Source: Frankiaceae bacterium (GTDB lineage Bacteria > Actinomycetota > Actinomycetes > Frankiales > Frankiaceae). From it: a DNA stretch of 5,545 nucleotides. The notes below the pieces were generated by a model. The model saw nothing but the letters and a program-made list of their open reading frames with translations. It was not told the DNA's origin and made no database searches. Positions 5,213-5,545 of this stretch are shown here, in pieces. The stretch covers positions 1 to 5,545 of the forward strand of contig JAVEDQ010000288.1 in assembly GCA_030840885.1 (NCBI GenBank), given 5' to 3'. The position numbers and the translations under genes are program-made. Every line of letters starts with the position of its first letter. Positions within the stretch are counted from its first letter, which is position 1.

Positions 5213-5545
5213 CAAACCGGCACCACGAACCCCGCGGGAACCGCCGTCAGCGGTGTCACCGGGAGCTCCGGTTCGGGGACGGGGACCGGCACCTCTGGTT
5301 CCGGCAACTCTGGTTCCGGCACCTCTGGTTCCGGCACCTCTGGTTCCGGCACCTCTGGTTCCGGCACCTCTGGTTCCGGCACCTCTGGGTCCGGCACCTC
5401 TGGGTCCGGCACCTCTGGGTCCGGCACCTCCGGGTCCGGAGGAAGCACGGGCAGCGGATCGAACCCGGTCACCGGCGGCAGCGGATCGAACCCGCTGACC
5501 GGCGGCAGCGGATCGAATCCGCTCACTGGGGGAGGCTCGGGCTCG
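5135..5545 (+). CDS. Secreted Gly/Ser/Thr-rich tandem-repeat protein, 3' end outside window
   Basis: Function unknown. The frame from ATG 5135 stays open to the last base, giving 137 residues so far. Residues 1-26 are a clear Sec-type signal peptide: Arg at 3 and 5, a hydrophobic core from about 6 to 19, and an ASA cleavage motif before Q27. A short linker follows, then ten GTSGS units (residues 52-101), then GGST, then three GSGSNP(V/L)TG units (residues 106-132), and more Gly/Ser to the edge. Such a sequence is probably disordered, like a wall-spanning linker or stalk carrying a domain further downstream. AAGGAG (5128-5133) sits only one base before the ATG, tighter than ideal. An in-frame ATG at 5093 would add 14 residues but has no visible ribosome-binding site. 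The gene diverges from the transpeptidase gene, suggesting a shared envelope role. The signal peptide and repeat periodicity in this frame argue that this strand, not the open antisense frame, is coding. Confidence 0.75.
   Translation, partial: MLRARLPLAVALLAATLVVPATAASAQTGTTNPAGTAVSGVTGSSGSGTGTGTSGSGNSGSGTSGSGTSGSGTSGSGTSGSGTSGSGTSGSGTSGSGTSGSGGSTGSGSNPVTGGSGSNPLTGGSGSNPLTGGGSGS
5288..5437 (+). repeat. Ten 15-bp tandem repeats encoding GTSGS
   Basis: Unit GGCACCTCTGGTTCC, ten copies without gaps, in frame. Copy 2 differs by one base (ACC to AAC, Thr to Asn). Copies 7-10 carry GGG instead of GGT for the third-last base position, and copy 10 also has TCC instead of TCT. Copies 1 and 3-6 are identical. 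The blockwise variants indicate recent expansion by slippage or unequal exchange, so copy number probably varies between strains. Confidence 0.95.
5450..5530 (+). repeat. Three 27-bp tandem repeats encoding GSGSNP(V/L)TG
   Basis: Units at 5450-5476, 5477-5503 and 5504-5530, each beginning GGCAGCGGATCGAA. Copies vary at Val/Leu (GTC, CTG, CTC) and at synonymous positions, so this block looks older than the 15-bp block. The array may continue past the window in altered form. Confidence 0.9.

Noticed and set aside
5163..5498. Plus-strand 111-codon frame rich in Pro-Ala-Pro-Leu repeats
   Set aside because: It is an out-of-frame reading of the same repeats, without signal peptide or ribosome-binding site. 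The frame from 5135 has both a signal peptide and consistent repeats.
5288..5530. CRISPR array
   Set aside because: Repeats are 15 and 27 bp, directly adjacent without unique spacers, and in frame with a signal-peptide-bearing coding region.

Overview
This GC-rich window very probably comes from an actinobacterium. The evidence is the strong G/C bias at third codon positions, a GTG start, tight ATGA gene coupling, an L,D-transpeptidase lipoprotein, and a FadE-type acyl-CoA dehydrogenase paired with an APH-fold kinase. The genus cannot be resolved by reading alone.

Left part (1-1864, + strand): the 3' portion of an acyl-CoA dehydrogenase gene cut by the window edge, followed by an APH-family small-molecule kinase gene whose start overlaps the dehydrogenase stop (ATGA, 782-785). 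The two genes look like a translationally coupled lipid or hydroxyacid catabolic operon. They are a split counterpart of the fused kinase-dehydrogenase proteins ACAD10/ACAD11 of animals. A 98-bp gap follows with two GC-rich inverted repeats. The second one (1922-1946) abuts the ribosome-binding site of the next gene.

Centre (1963-4335, + strand): a 790-residue bifunctional c-di-GMP protein. It has about ten membrane helices, then a GGDEF domain with an intact active site but no RxxD inhibitory site, then an EAL domain in which the second Asp of the DDFGTG-type loop is Ala. It may act mainly as a diguanylate cyclase.

Right part (4360-5545): an L,D-transpeptidase lipoprotein on the minus strand. 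It converges with the GGDEF-EAL gene across only 24 bp, and a 9-bp perfect inverted repeat there contains both stop codons. Divergent from it, starting about 49 bp away, is an open-ended gene for a secreted Gly/Ser/Thr-rich protein. That gene has a clear signal peptide, ten 15-bp tandem repeats and three 27-bp tandem repeats, and it runs off the window. The divergent pair suggests a cell-envelope locus: a peptidoglycan cross-linker next to an exported low-complexity protein.

I see no RNA genes, mobile elements or CRISPR. There is no clearly new multi-gene system. The most unusual items are the repeat protein, the altered EAL loop and the arrangement of the two inverted-repeat regions.
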